Below are positions 30,382-39,252 of a stretch of 64,000 nt of DNA, one piece after another (position 1 is the first letter of the stretch; each line of letters starts with the position of its first letter). The position numbers and the translations under genes are program-made. The notes beneath the pieces were generated by a model. It did no database searches and was not told where the DNA came from. It worked only from the letters and a program-made list of their open reading frames with translations. This stretch comes from Rhizobacter sp. Root1221 (GTDB lineage: Bacteria > Pseudomonadota > Gammaproteobacteria > Burkholderiales > Burkholderiaceae_C): contig NZ_LMDI01000056.1 in assembly GCF_001425785.1 (NCBI RefSeq), forward strand, positions 87,811 to 151,810. Direction: 5' to 3'.

Positions 30382-32697
30382 ATGAGCGAACAAAAGATCG
30401 AGTTCTACAAAGGCCCGGCCGGCGGCTGGGGTGCCCTCAAGAGCGTCGCCAAACACCTGCTGCAGGAAGGCGCCCCCGCCAAGGGCGCCCGCACCATGCT
30501 GTCGGCCAACCAGCCCGATGGTTTCGACTGCCCGGGTTGCGCCTGGCCTGACCGCAGCCACACGTCCACGTTCGAGTTCTGCGAAAACGGCGTCAAGGCC
30601 GTCGCGGCCGAATCCACGTCCCGGCGGGCGACGCCCGAGGTCATCGGCGCGCACACGGTGTCGTGGTGGGCCGAACAGTCCGACCACACGCTCGAGCACC
30701 AGGGCCGGCTCACCGAACCCATGGTGTACAACCCCACCACCGACCGCTACCAGCGCATCGCCTGGGACGACGCGTTCGCGCTCGTGGCCCGCGAACTGCA
30801 GGCCCTGCCCGACCCGAACCTCGCGAGCTTCTACACGTCGGGCCGCACCAGCAACGAGGCCGCGTTCCTGTACCAGCTGTTCGTGCGCGAGTACGGCACC
30901 AACAACTTCCCCGACTGCTCGAACATGTGCCACGAGCCGAGCGGCAGTGCACTCAAGCCCACCATCGGCGTGGGCAAGGGCACGGTCACGCTGCACGATT
31001 TCGAGCAGGCCGACCTGATCCTCATCTTGGGCCAGAACCCCGGCACCAACCACCCGCGCATGCTCGGCGAGCTGCGCGACGCGGCCAAGCGCGGCGCCCG
31101 CATCGTCAGCGTCAACCCGCTGCGCGAACGGGGCCTCGAGCGCTTCGCCAACCCGCAGAGCGTGGCGGAGATGGCCACCCTCGGCTCCACGCCCATCAGC
31201 TCGCACTATGTGCAGATCCGCATCGGCGGCGACTTCGCGTTCCTCAAGGGCCTGTGCAAGCTCGTGCTCGAGGCCGACCAACACGCGAAACTCAACGGCC
31301 TGGACCCCATCGTCGATTCGGCCTTCATTGCCGAACACACCACCGGCTTCGACACGTTCATGCAGGACGTGCTCGACGAAGACTGGGCCATGATCGAGCT
31401 GGAGAGCGGCCTGTCGAAGGCGCAGATCGATGCGGTGGCAAGCCAGTACATCTCGGCCGAACGCGTGATCGCATGCTGGGGCATGGGCATCACCCAGCAC
31501 CAGCATTCGGTGGCCACCATCCAGATGATCCTGAACCTGCTGATGCTGCGCGGCAACCTGGGGCGCCCGGGCGCCGGGGTGTGCCCGGTGCGCGGCCACA
31601 GCAACGTGCAGGGCGACCGCACCATGGGCATCTTCGAGAAGCCCACGCCGGCGTTCCTCGACCGCCTGGGCCAGGTGTTCGGTTTCGAGCCGCCGCGTGC
31701 GCACGGCTTCGACACCGTGGGCACCATCGAGGCCATGCTCGACGGCCGCTGCAGGGTGTTTTTCGCGATGGGCGGCAACTTCGCCGCCGCCACACCCGAC
31801 ACCAACGCCACGTGGCGTGCCTTGCAGTCGTGCGACCTCACCGTGCACGTGGCCACCAAGTTCAACCGCAGCCACGTGATCCACGGGCGCCAGGCGCTGC
31901 TGCTGCCATGCCTCGGCCGAACCGAGATCGACATCCAGGCCGGTGGCAGCCAGGGCGTCACGGTGGAAGACTCGATGAGCATGGTGCACCTGTCGGCCGG
32001 GCTCAATGCGCCGGCCTCGGAGCACCTGCTGTCCGAGCCCATGATCGTGGCGAAGCTGGCGAAGGCCACGCTGCCCCACAGCAAGACCCCATGGCTCGAC
32101 CTCGTGGCCGACTACCGCCTGATCCGCGAGCGCATCGAGGCCGTGTTCGACGACTTCGCCGGCTTCAACGACCGCATCACCGCGCCGGGCGGCTTCCGCC
32201 TGCGCAACACGGCGTCCGAGCGCACCTGGGTCACCGCGTCCGGCAAGGCCGAGTTCCGCGCGCATCCGATTCCGCGCGACACCTTCGCGCACCGCGCGCG
32301 CCGCAACCCCGCCCACCTCGACACCGTCGTGCTCACGCTGGCCACCGTGCGTTCGCACGACCAGTACAACACCACGGTGTACGGCATGGACGACCGCTAC
32401 CGCGGCGTGTACGGCCACCGCCGCGTCGTGTTCATCAACAAGGACGACCTGCGCCAGATCGGCCTGAAGGGTGGCGACTGGGTCGACATCACCAGCCTCT
32501 ACGCCGACGGCGTGGAACGCCGTGCCGACAAGTTCATGCTGGTCGAGTACGACATCCCGCGCGGCAACATCGCGAGCTACTACCCCGAGACCAACCCGCT
32601 GGTGCCGCTGCAGAGCTTCGCGATCGGTGCACGCACGCCCACGTCCAAGTCCATCCCGGTGAAGCTCACGTGCCACGATGCGGGCAAGGCCGCTTGA
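30382..32697 (+). CDS. YdeP/FdhF-type molybdopterin oxidoreductase alpha subunit
   Basis: 771 residues of the formate dehydrogenase-H-like family that includes E. coli YdeP: FDCPGCAWPDRSHTS near residue 50, FYTSGRTSNEAAFLYQLFVR, PDCSNMCHEPSGSA (active-site region with Cys, no selenocysteine), ILGQNPGTNHPRMLGELRDA, and the C-terminal molybdopterin-binding domain (TLATVRSHDQYNTTVYGMDD). It carries a bis-MGD cofactor and an iron-sulfur cluster; substrate unproven. The 208 codons before ATG 30382 are shadow. The end overlaps the next small gene, and fdhD follows, as expected for an enzyme needing cofactor sulfuration. Confidence 0.9.
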   Translation: MSEQKIEFYKGPAGGWGALKSVAKHLLQEGAPAKGARTMLSANQPDGFDCPGCAWPDRSHTSTFEFCENGVKAVAAESTSRRATPEVIGAHTVSWWAEQSDHTLEHQGRLTEPMVYNPTTDRYQRIAWDDAFALVARELQALPDPNLASFYTSGRTSNEAAFLYQLFVREYGTNNFPDCSNMCHEPSGSALKPTIGVGKGTVTLHDFEQADLILILGQNPGTNHPRMLGELRDAAKRGARIVSVNPLRERGLERFANPQSVAEMATLGSTPISSHYVQIRIGGDFAFLKGLCKLVLEADQHAKLNGLDPIVDSAFIAEHTTGFDTFMQDVLDEDWAMIELESGLSKAQIDAVASQYISAERVIACWGMGITQHQHSVATIQMILNLLMLRGNLGRPGAGVCPVRGHSNVQGDRTMGIFEKPTPAFLDRLGQVFGFEPPRAHGFDTVGTIEAMLDGRCRVFFAMGGNFAAATPDTNATWRALQSCDLTVHVATKFNRSHVIHGRQALLLPCLGRTEIDIQAGGSQGVTVEDSMSMVHLSAGLNAPASEHLLSEPMIVAKLAKATLPHSKTPWLDLVADYRLIRERIEAVFDDFAGFNDRITAPGGFRLRNTASERTWVTASGKAEFRAHPIPRDTFAHRARRNPAHLDTVVLTLATVRSHDQYNTTVYGMDDRYRGVYGHRRVVFINKDDLRQIGLKGGDWVDITSLYADGVERRADKFMLVEYDIPRGNIASYYPETNPLVPLQSFAIGARTPTSKSIPVKLTCHDAGKAA

Positions 32698-32941
32698 CGA
32701 CCTCGAGGCCGCCGCGCTCGCGCGGCTGGCCGAACTCGACACCGGAGATGGCGTGCCCCTCACCCGCCTGGCCAAGCAACTCGACCAGCGTGTCAGCGTG
32801 CTGATGCGCACGTTCACGATGCTGAGCGACGCCCGCCTGGGTGGCGTGGCCGGCCCCGGTTTCGTGCGCATCGCGGAAGACGAAGGCCGCTGGCGCGCGT
32901 GGGCCACCCCGGCGGGCCGCGCTTTCCTGGCACACCCATGA
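32678..32941 (+). CDS. Small winged-helix-like protein between the molybdoenzyme and fdhD
   Basis: 87 residues: LDDLEAAALARLAELDTGDG, VPLTRLAKQLDQRVSVLMRT, then a beta-turn region ending WRAWATPAGRAFL. The helix-turn-helix-wing order suggests a MarR-like mini winged helix. It overlaps the molybdoenzyme end by 20 bases and the fdhD start by four, so it is a real operon member. Function unknown; it could be an assembly or regulatory partner of the enzyme. Confidence 0.7.
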   Translation: MRARPLDDLEAAALARLAELDTGDGVPLTRLAKQLDQRVSVLMRTFTMLSDARLGGVAGPGFVRIAEDEGRWRAWATPAGRAFLAHP

Positions 32942-33741
32942 CCGAACCCATTCGCACCGTCGACGTGTGGCGCAACGGCGGCCCGGCCCACACCGACCAG
33001 GTGGCCGTCGAGACCCCGGTGGCGCTGGTGTTCAACGGCATCTCGCACGCCGTGATGATGGCCACGCCCACCGACCTCGAGGCCTTTGCGCTCGGCTTCG
33101 CGTTGTCCGAAGGCCTGCTGCTGTCGCGCGCGGAGTGTTACGGCATCGAGGTGGTCGAGGGAGACGCGGGCATCGAGGTGCAGATCGACGTGGCCACCGC
33201 GGCCGAGGTGCGGCTGAAGGACCAGCGGCGATCACTCGCGGGCCGCACCGGCTGCGGCCTGTGTGGCATCGACAGCCTCGTGCGGCTCGATCTCTCGCCC
33301 GAGGCCCTCGTGCCGGCGCCGTGGGTGGCGTCGCTCACCCCCGACACCGTGCAGCGCGCGCTCGCCGCGATGGGCGGCCGCCAGCCCATCAACGCCGCCA
33401 CCGGTGCCTGCCACGCGGCCGGCTGGGCCGACACCCGCGGCGACATCGTCGACGTGGCCGAGGACGTGGGCCGCCACAACGCGCTCGACAAGCTCCTCGG
33501 CCGGCGCGCCGCCGCCGGCCTCGCGAACGGCGAGGGATTCGTCGTGATGTCGAGCCGCGCGAGCTACGAGCTCGTGCGCAAGTGCGCCCGGCTGGGAGTG
33601 CCGGCGTTGGCGACCATCTCGGCGCCCACGTCGCTTGCGATCGACATTGCACGAGCGGCCGGATTGACGCTCTACGGGTTCGTGCGGCCGGGACAAGCCG
33701 TCCGGTATGCGGGCGGCAATCCGGGTAGACCGCTTGTGTGA
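32938..33741 (+). CDS. fdhD: FdhD sulfurtransferase for formate dehydrogenase
   Basis: 267 residues. FdhD carries sulfur from IscS to the molybdenum cofactor of formate dehydrogenases. The catalytic CxxC lies in GRTGCGLCGIDS near residue 105; other family blocks are VETPVALVFNGISHAVMMAT, EDVGRHNALDKLLG and SSRASYELVRKCARLGVPAL. Starts with ATG overlapping the preceding stop. Its presence shows that the upstream oxidoreductase is a genuine bis-MGD enzyme. Confidence 0.95.
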   Translation: MTEPIRTVDVWRNGGPAHTDQVAVETPVALVFNGISHAVMMATPTDLEAFALGFALSEGLLLSRAECYGIEVVEGDAGIEVQIDVATAAEVRLKDQRRSLAGRTGCGLCGIDSLVRLDLSPEALVPAPWVASLTPDTVQRALAAMGGRQPINAATGACHAAGWADTRGDIVDVAEDVGRHNALDKLLGRRAAAGLANGEGFVVMSSRASYELVRKCARLGVPALATISAPTSLAIDIARAAGLTLYGFVRPGQAVRYAGGNPGRPLV

Positions 33742-33864
33742 TGTGGGCAGGGGCCCGGAACGGAACAGCACACCATCGGCGTTGCCGTCACCTGCAGGCT
33801 TCAAGTGCGGCGGAACATTGGCCTATGGCCCAGGACCTTCTCAAGTCCGGGCCTTGATGTCGCG

Positions 33865-34815
33865 TCAGCGGCCCGGTCGATTGAGTTCCGCAATGCGTGC
33901 GTCGATGGTGTCGAAGTACGCTTCCCCGCGAGCCGCCATCTCCATCCGCGGATGTGGTTTGTCCAGACTTTCGAACGCGTCAATCAAGTCTCCACGCCGC
34001 CTCTCGGGAAGTTCGGCAAGCGCGGCCAGGATCTCCTGTTGGGGCGTCGCTTCTTCAGTGATCTCGTGCAAAGCATGTTCCTCCATGCGATGCAAATGAG
34101 GGTTCTCGATGATGCTCTGCAGGAGCGCCTCCGCCTCGTCCGTGGAGCCGGGGTTGAGTTCCTTCAGACTCAAAGCGGCCGTATGCAGCAGATAGTCGCT
34201 GTAGCTGCGCTGCTTGTCTTCGAACGCGCGAATGACGTCTTCGTGGTCGACTTCACCGGGGTTTTTCATTTGCGCAAGCAATTCCTCGGGAATCTCCCCT
34301 CGTTCAAACTCGGCATCGAATGCCCCTCGGGGATGACCCTTCATCAACTCAAAGATCTCGGCACCAGCGTCTCGAGCTTTCGCCTTGGCAGTGCGATTCA
34401 GCTGGGTCGTGTCCTCAGGCCCTTGGTGGATGACTTCGTGGCCTGAGGTGGCCTTGGCTGCCCGGTCATAGTTCACTTTTGCAGTCTTTTTCTGGGCAAG
34501 CCTGGCCGCTTTCTCCTCTTCCCCGCGGATGAAATTGGCCGTGAACGCGGTTGGTTCATCGGCGTGCATCAGTCTCGCGAGCGAATTTTCCCCAAGCACT
34601 TTGCCCGGCTTTGGCTGCAGTGCGCTGCGGGGGGGCATGGACGGTGCCGATGCCGAGGCGGAGGTCGAACTACGCCGCTTCAAGCCAGGCAGCGAGAAGC
34701 CAAATATCTGGCTCTTTTCACTGCGCGGCTGCGGCGCTGGCGCGGAGTTGTCCCCGGCACTCGCTTTGGGCTTCTTGGTGGCATGCGAAAGGCCAATGCG
34801 ACTGAAAACGGACAT
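33865..34815 (-). CDS. Unrecognised charged protein, possible secreted effector
   Basis: 316 residues. The first 80 are rich in Ser, Ala, Pro and Lys (MSVFSRIGLSHATKKPKASA), the kind of disordered N-terminus seen in secreted effectors. The rest is predicted helical and strongly charged (RGEEEKAARLAQKKTAKVNY, EEHALHEITEEATPQQEILA). There is no signal peptide, membrane segment or known motif. Base composition is clearly less GC-rich than the neighbouring genes, suggesting acquisition. No secretion system lies in the window, so the effector idea is inference only. Confidence 0.55.
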   Translation of the reverse strand: MSVFSRIGLSHATKKPKASAGDNSAPAPQPRSEKSQIFGFSLPGLKRRSSTSASASAPSMPPRSALQPKPGKVLGENSLARLMHADEPTAFTANFIRGEEEKAARLAQKKTAKVNYDRAAKATSGHEVIHQGPEDTTQLNRTAKAKARDAGAEIFELMKGHPRGAFDAEFERGEIPEELLAQMKNPGEVDHEDVIRAFEDKQRSYSDYLLHTAALSLKELNPGSTDEAEALLQSIIENPHLHRMEEHALHEITEEATPQQEILAALAELPERRRGDLIDAFESLDKPHPRMEMAARGEAYFDTIDARIAELNRPGR

Positions 34816-34941
34816 GGTGTAGGCCTGCGGGATGGAAAGATGTCGCCAAACGGCTCGAACTCACCCAGTGTGGCCCCCTCGGAGACGGATGCGCTGCCAC
34901 AGGCGAAGCCAAGCTCTGCTACGCGAAAATCGCCATCCAGG

Positions 34942-35838
34942 TCAATCCAGCGAAACCACCCGGTCCCCTTCGCCAGGGCGGCACCCATCCGCGATCGGTG
35001 TCCACCCCCGGTGGACGACGGCCTGCCGGCCATCGTGGCAGATCTCGACACGCTCGCTGCCGGGCAGGCGTTCCCGCACGAAAGCTTCGAGTGCGGATGG
35101 CAGGCTGACCCGCAGCTTCATGGCGAATCGATCGCTCTCCGGATGGTCGTCCAGGTGCAGCATCGGCACGAACGCCGAAGCGAACATCAAGGCGTGCGAG
35201 TCCACATTCACGGGTTCCGGCGCGTAGTCCGCATCGTGGAGCCAACGCTGGGCTCGCCCGCGCAAGTCTGCGCCGTCGGCCAGGCCGCCCCAGGCCACGG
35301 CAAGCAGTTCCGCCACCCATTGGTTGCAGTTCTGGTAGCGCAGGCTGAACGGGTAGGCATTGGCGCTGTAGCTCGCCGCCAGCAGGTTCAGGACACGCGG
35401 CGTGTCGAGCGAGGCACGTCGCAGCGACTGCGTGGCCTCGGCCGGAAGCCGCACGATCGAGATGTAGCCGGCCGAAGGGTCATCCATGCCCATGGTGAAC
35501 CCGGCGAGCCCCTGATCGTAGATCCGCGGCCGGCTTTCGTCGCAAGCGTAATAGAGCTGGCGCGCCGCCCATGCGCCGCTGTCGCTCCGCCACGCAACGG
35601 CAGCATGGGAGTAACGGATGCGAAAGCGCGAGAGATCGAGGCCGGAGCGGCTGATCAGCGCGGCACCATCCTCCGTGGAGCCGAGTTCTTCGCGAACGAC
35701 GGCTGCAAAGCGCAGCAGGCGGGCCTGCTGGCCGGCCGACATCGAGGCGGTACGGGTGCAGAACTCGGATGACCCCCGGGCCTGGGCCGTGCCCGCCGCG
35801 ACGGCGGCCACCAGGACGATCGCGCGGCCGATTTTCAA
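34942..35838 (-). CDS. DUF2145-family exported protein
   Basis: 298 residues with a signal peptide (KIGRAIVLVAAVAAGTAQA) and the DUF2145 features: RIRYSHAAVAWRSDSGAWAA, QLYYACDESRPRIYDQGLAG, and SLRYQNCNQWVAELLA, which includes a His, a Cys and an Asn that could form a papain-like active site (NlpC/P60-like circular arrangement, inference). The start is TTG 35838, overlapping the upstream gene's stop (TTGA), so it is translationally coupled to the small exported protein encoded just before it. Confidence 0.75.
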   Translation of the reverse strand: MKIGRAIVLVAAVAAGTAQARGSSEFCTRTASMSAGQQARLLRFAAVVREELGSTEDGAALISRSGLDLSRFRIRYSHAAVAWRSDSGAWAARQLYYACDESRPRIYDQGLAGFTMGMDDPSAGYISIVRLPAEATQSLRRASLDTPRVLNLLAASYSANAYPFSLRYQNCNQWVAELLAVAWGGLADGADLRGRAQRWLHDADYAPEPVNVDSHALMFASAFVPMLHLDDHPESDRFAMKLRVSLPSALEAFVRERLPGSERVEICHDGRQAVVHRGWTPIADGCRPGEGDRVVSLD

Positions 35839-36296
35839 AGGCGCACCGGACGCGCGGCCAGTTCGTCGTACCAGTCGTCGGCCAGCACCAGGTAGAACGG
35901 CTCATGGACCGTCTCGCTGTGCGCGAACTCGAACCCGTACACGCGCCGCTGCGCGTGGACGAGGTCGCCACGACCCAGGCCTTGCTTGTCGGCGATGGCC
36001 TGCGGCAGGTCGAGCACGATGCGCTGGTCCACCGCCGCATCGGCTTGCATCGTCACCCGCGTGATGCCGGGGCGATCCGGTGCCTTGGCAACTTCGACGA
36101 TGCGGTAGTCACCAGTGGCGGTCTTGTCATTGCCCGTCGAGCTGTTGCTCGATCCGCGAAGCGAGTCGGACACACTGCCGCTGGACGCCGAACCCGCGCT
36201 GGAGGCCGACGAGGTGAAGCTGTCCGCATTCGCATGCGACGCGCACCCGAGGACGGTGGCGAGGCAGGCGACTCTGAAGGCGATGCGAAAGGTCAT
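35835..36296 (-). CDS. Small exported protein, partner of the DUF2145 gene
   Basis: 153 residues. Signal peptide (MTFRIAFRVACLATVLGCAS, cut near ANA), a Ser/Gly-rich stretch (SSASSAGSASSGSVSDSLRG), then a conserved domain with VVEVAK-like ITRVTMQADAAVDQRIVLDL and a C-terminal YGFEFAHSETVHEPFYLVLA. A Cys near residue 18 could make it a lipoprotein, but the lipobox is poor. AAGGAG ribosome site before ATG 36296. Family unknown to me; it overlaps the DUF2145 gene by four bases. Confidence 0.65.
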   Translation of the reverse strand: MTFRIAFRVACLATVLGCASHANADSFTSSASSAGSASSGSVSDSLRGSSNSSTGNDKTATGDYRIVEVAKAPDRPGITRVTMQADAAVDQRIVLDLPQAIADKQGLGRGDLVHAQRRVYGFEFAHSETVHEPFYLVLADDWYDELAARPVRL

Positions 36297-36342
36297 CAAG
36301 AACTCCTTGAAATGAAACAAGATGGATGGGGCCGGTGGCCCG

Positions 36343-38289
36343 CTACCCGGCGAATGGACCAGGTTCGAAGGAACGATCGATTGTGTCGTGAACGGCCCGC
36401 GTCTGCGCGGGGCCTCCTGCAAGGCGCGCGTGCATTTCGGCGGCCACCTGCTCGTAGGAGCAGATGGTGCGATCGAGCACCTCCCCGAGTTCGGGCTGCT
36501 CGAAGCCTTCCGCCATGCCCCCCAGCAGCAATGCCGACAGGTCCGCGCCAGGCGCTTCGGCTCGCATTCTTCGAGCCAGCGGAACAATGCTGCCCGGCGC
36601 GGCGGCCGGTACCAGCGTGACCAGGCAGATGGCCCGGACCGCAGGCACCGCCGTGCGCAGGTCGGGCATCGATTGCATGTCTTCGAACGACAGGTGGCGG
36701 GCATCGAGACTCAGCTGCCGCAGGATGCGGACCAGCAACTCGGTGGCCAGGTCGTCGCCCGGGGCACCCAGGCCAACGCACAGCACGATCGGCGCCGCAT
36801 CCTGCGGTGCATTCGATTCAGTGCGCTGGCGAAACATCCGCCTCTCGCGAAGCATGCGGCCGGAGCTGGTCTCTACCAGCACCGTGGTGCGTTCGGTGGG
36901 CGAGGCCGAGGGCCGTTCGGCACCCGCGAGCGTCTCGACGACTTGCACGATGGCCGTTCGAAGTTCGGTCTGCTGTCGAAGGGTGGTGCGGCCGTTCGCG
37001 AAGTCGACCACGCCGAATCGAAGCGAAGGCATCAGCACGGCGTCGCAATAGGCCGCGAACGACCGTCGCTTCAGGAACTCGCGCGCCCCTGCGATGATCT
37101 CGCCCGAATCCCCGGACAAGGCGCGCTGGTAGAACTTCTGGGCCATGGTCAGGGCCGGGCCGTCGCCCAGCACGATGTCCAGGAAACCCAGGGATTCGGC
37201 ATGGCGGCCGGCGACGGCGAGACACAAGGTCAACGGCGTGGCGATGATGACGCCGGCAGGCCCCCACAGCCAGCCCCAGAAAAGCGTTGCCAGCACGATG
37301 GAAAGCCGTGACAGGCCCGTCGCCTGGCCGTAGACGCGGGGCTCGATGACATGCGCGGCGAGCAAATCGATCACCAAGAAAACCGCCGCCGTGAGCAGCA
37401 TGAGCGTCCAACCCTCGGACACACCCAACGCGAGGGCCATGGCAAGCAGCGCCACGACCGGAACGCCCACATACGGCACGAAGCGCATCACCGCCGACAG
37501 CGCGGCGAACAATGCAGCCTCCGGCAAACCCACGCACGTCAATGCAACCCAGATGGCCAGGCCGAAGCCGATGTTGACGGCGAACTGGCGCGCCAGGTAT
37601 CGGGAAAGCCGTTCACCGGCATCGTTGATCGCTGACGTGGTGGCACTCAGGTCGGCCCCTCCGACCAGGCGGATGAACCGATCCCTCAGGGACTCCCGTT
37701 CCAGGAGCAGGAAGATCAACACGAGGACGATGATGCCGGCGCTGCCGATCGGTCCCCACGCCCAGGACAGCAGGCGCTGCACCCGCTCCATCGGGGCCGG
37801 CTTTGGCGGGCGAACCTCGACCGGGATCGCTTGCCCCGCCGGCACAAGCTGGGCGGAGCCATCGGGCGCATCGAGCATCTGCTCGGCGGCGCCCCAGGTG
37901 CGGTCCATCGCCGAGAAGGCGAATCGTCGAAGCGCGTGCAGGTTCTTGTCGAGCCGTGCCTGGTAGGCCGGCAGGTTGCCGGGGATCCGCAGCGCATGGA
38001 AGCCGATCAGGCCGCCCAGCAAGGAGATCACCACCACCGATGACAAGACGGCGGCCAGCACCGACGACACATGGCCGAGCCCCACGTCACGCAACTTGCG
38101 GACAAGCGGGCTGATCGCAAAACACAGCACCACCGCCATGGTCATCGGCACGAGTATCGATCGCCCCAGGTGGAGCAGGGCCAGCACGGCTGAAGCCGCC
38201 AGCACGATCAGTGCGGCGCCCCAGGCCTTCGGCAACGTCGTGCCGGGCGATTGGAGGGTGTCCATGTTCGATCTCATCACTGGCGGCAT
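36343..38289 (-). CDS. AI-2E-family (PerM-like) membrane protein with extra C-terminal domain
   Basis: 648 residues, well above the ~350 usual for the family. Residues 20-400 are the polytopic AI-2E/PerM core: LGRSILVPMTMAVVLCFAIS, AWGPIGSAGIIVLVLIFLLL, RYLARQFAVNIGFGLAIWVA, MRFVPYVGVPVVALLAMALA and PRVYGQATGLSRLSIVLATL. The remaining ~240 are soluble; residues 501-625 (VLCVGLGAPGDDLATELLVR onward) resemble a Rossmann-like, cobalamin-binding-type domain without the usual DxHxxG. Members export small molecules or act in ion exchange; the substrate here is unknown. Start uncertain among ATGs 38289, 38277 and 38265. Confidence 0.8.
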   Translation of the reverse strand: MPPVMRSNMDTLQSPGTTLPKAWGAALIVLAASAVLALLHLGRSILVPMTMAVVLCFAISPLVRKLRDVGLGHVSSVLAAVLSSVVVISLLGGLIGFHALRIPGNLPAYQARLDKNLHALRRFAFSAMDRTWGAAEQMLDAPDGSAQLVPAGQAIPVEVRPPKPAPMERVQRLLSWAWGPIGSAGIIVLVLIFLLLERESLRDRFIRLVGGADLSATTSAINDAGERLSRYLARQFAVNIGFGLAIWVALTCVGLPEAALFAALSAVMRFVPYVGVPVVALLAMALALGVSEGWTLMLLTAAVFLVIDLLAAHVIEPRVYGQATGLSRLSIVLATLFWGWLWGPAGVIIATPLTLCLAVAGRHAESLGFLDIVLGDGPALTMAQKFYQRALSGDSGEIIAGAREFLKRRSFAAYCDAVLMPSLRFGVVDFANGRTTLRQQTELRTAIVQVVETLAGAERPSASPTERTTVLVETSSGRMLRERRMFRQRTESNAPQDAAPIVLCVGLGAPGDDLATELLVRILRQLSLDARHLSFEDMQSMPDLRTAVPAVRAICLVTLVPAAAPGSIVPLARRMRAEAPGADLSALLLGGMAEGFEQPELGEVLDRTICSYEQVAAEMHARLAGGPAQTRAVHDTIDRSFEPGPFAG

Positions 38290-38309
38290 GCTGAACTAAA
38301 GCGCCTGCG

Positions 38310-38984
38310 TCATTTCAAGTACGCAACCAGTTGGTCCGCCCCGTTGTCAATGCCGGCCTCGGACGCGCTCATGGCGCCCATGCCCGCCTTGAGGTTCCAT
38401 GCATTCGGGTACTGCTTCGACACGTAGGCACCCAGGAGCTTGTTGGTCGGGGCATCGTAGATTTCCACGGCGAAGCTGACGGAACCGGTCAGGGCGCCCT
38501 CCTTGCCTCGCACCGCCTGCACGGCGTTGTAGGGGCCACCCAGCAAATCGAACCGGGACAAGGTGCTCAGGACGGCCGTGTTGGCCTTGGCCCCGGTGAG
38601 GGTGAGCTTGATGCGCAACACGTCTTCGCCCGCACCCGGAACGACCCTGAACCGGGTCTGCAGCTTCTCCGTGAATCGGGTTTTCATGGATTTCGCCAGG
38701 TGGGCTTTTTCTTGCTCCGAGATGTCATCGAACTGGCTGTCGGTGCCTCGGTAGATCACGACCGGATCGATGGTGACGGCGGCGTATTTGCCCCAGTCCG
38801 TGTCACTTTTGTATTCGTAAGGAACGCGGCCGGTCGCATCGTGCTCGTTCGCACGCAACTGCTGTGACGACGCAAGCCCCGAATAGGCCGTGGGCTGCGT
38901 GGTGGAGCAAGCGGCCAAGGTGACGCAAAGCGCCAAGGCGGCGACGCGGCAAACGTTGAGCAAGGTGGGCATATGGGTTTCCAT
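38310..38984 (-). CDS. DUF3313-type outer-membrane lipoprotein
   Basis: 224 residues with a lipoprotein signal (VCRVAALALCVTLAACSTTQ; lipobox LAAC) and the DUF3313 pattern: YSGLASSQQLRANEHDATGR, WGKYAAVTIDPVVIYRGTDS, DVLRIKLTLTGAKANTAVLS. Function unknown. ATG 38984 or 38972 are both possible starts. It lies 20 bases upstream of the AI-2E-family gene on the same strand and may be in its operon. Confidence 0.82.
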   Translation of the reverse strand: METHMPTLLNVCRVAALALCVTLAACSTTQPTAYSGLASSQQLRANEHDATGRVPYEYKSDTDWGKYAAVTIDPVVIYRGTDSQFDDISEQEKAHLAKSMKTRFTEKLQTRFRVVPGAGEDVLRIKLTLTGAKANTAVLSTLSRFDLLGGPYNAVQAVRGKEGALTGSVSFAVEIYDAPTNKLLGAYVSKQYPNAWNLKAGMGAMSASEAGIDNGADQLVAYLK

Positions 38985-38997
38985 TTCGGTGGGTGTC

Positions 38998-39117
38998 TTA
39001 CAGACGAATGAGATTGGCGGAGCGCCTGTGCCTCTGCCGTGACGCCGGGCGCGGCATGACGGCCAGACAAACCAGGAACCCCAGCAGGTTTGCGAAGAGG
39101 CGCAGGGATCGGAACAT
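38998..39117 (-). CDS. Possible 39-residue hydrophobic small protein
   Basis: A short frame beginning MFRSLRLFANLLGFLVCLAV and ending in a basic tail (RQRHRRSANLIRL). It has AGGAG eight bases before its ATG, a better ribosome site than the lipoprotein that starts 14 bases downstream, and could be a leader whose translation opens that gene. Composition alone cannot prove it is made. Confidence 0.35.
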   Translation of the reverse strand: MFRSLRLFANLLGFLVCLAVMPRPASRQRHRRSANLIRL

Positions 39118-39159
39118 GGGGATGACTCCTGGAACGTGCGTGGGACCGGCCAGCGGTTA

Positions 39160-39183
39160 AAACGATACGGTACCGACCTGTTT
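39160..39183. promoter_or_regulatory. 24-bp palindromic operator, probably for the TetR protein
   Basis: AAAC, four bases, CGGTACCG, four bases, GTTT: a perfectly symmetrical core and arms between the divergently oriented lipoprotein operon and the tetR gene. Size and symmetry fit a TetR-family site. It would allow the regulator to control both itself and the lipoprotein/AI-2E genes. Confidence 0.6.
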
Positions 39184-39252
39184 CATTATTGAGCCAGCCT
39201 CGTTGGTGTGTCAACAAAAGAGTACGATCCCGTTCCATTTAGAAAGGTGACC

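Noticed and set aside
30900-30960. Possible selenocysteine in the FdhF-like enzyme
   Set aside because: The active-site position is an ordinary Cys codon and no in-frame TGA occurs.
30364-33048. 894-codon minus-strand open frame
   Set aside because: Antisense to the molybdoenzyme and fdhD, with shadow-type composition.
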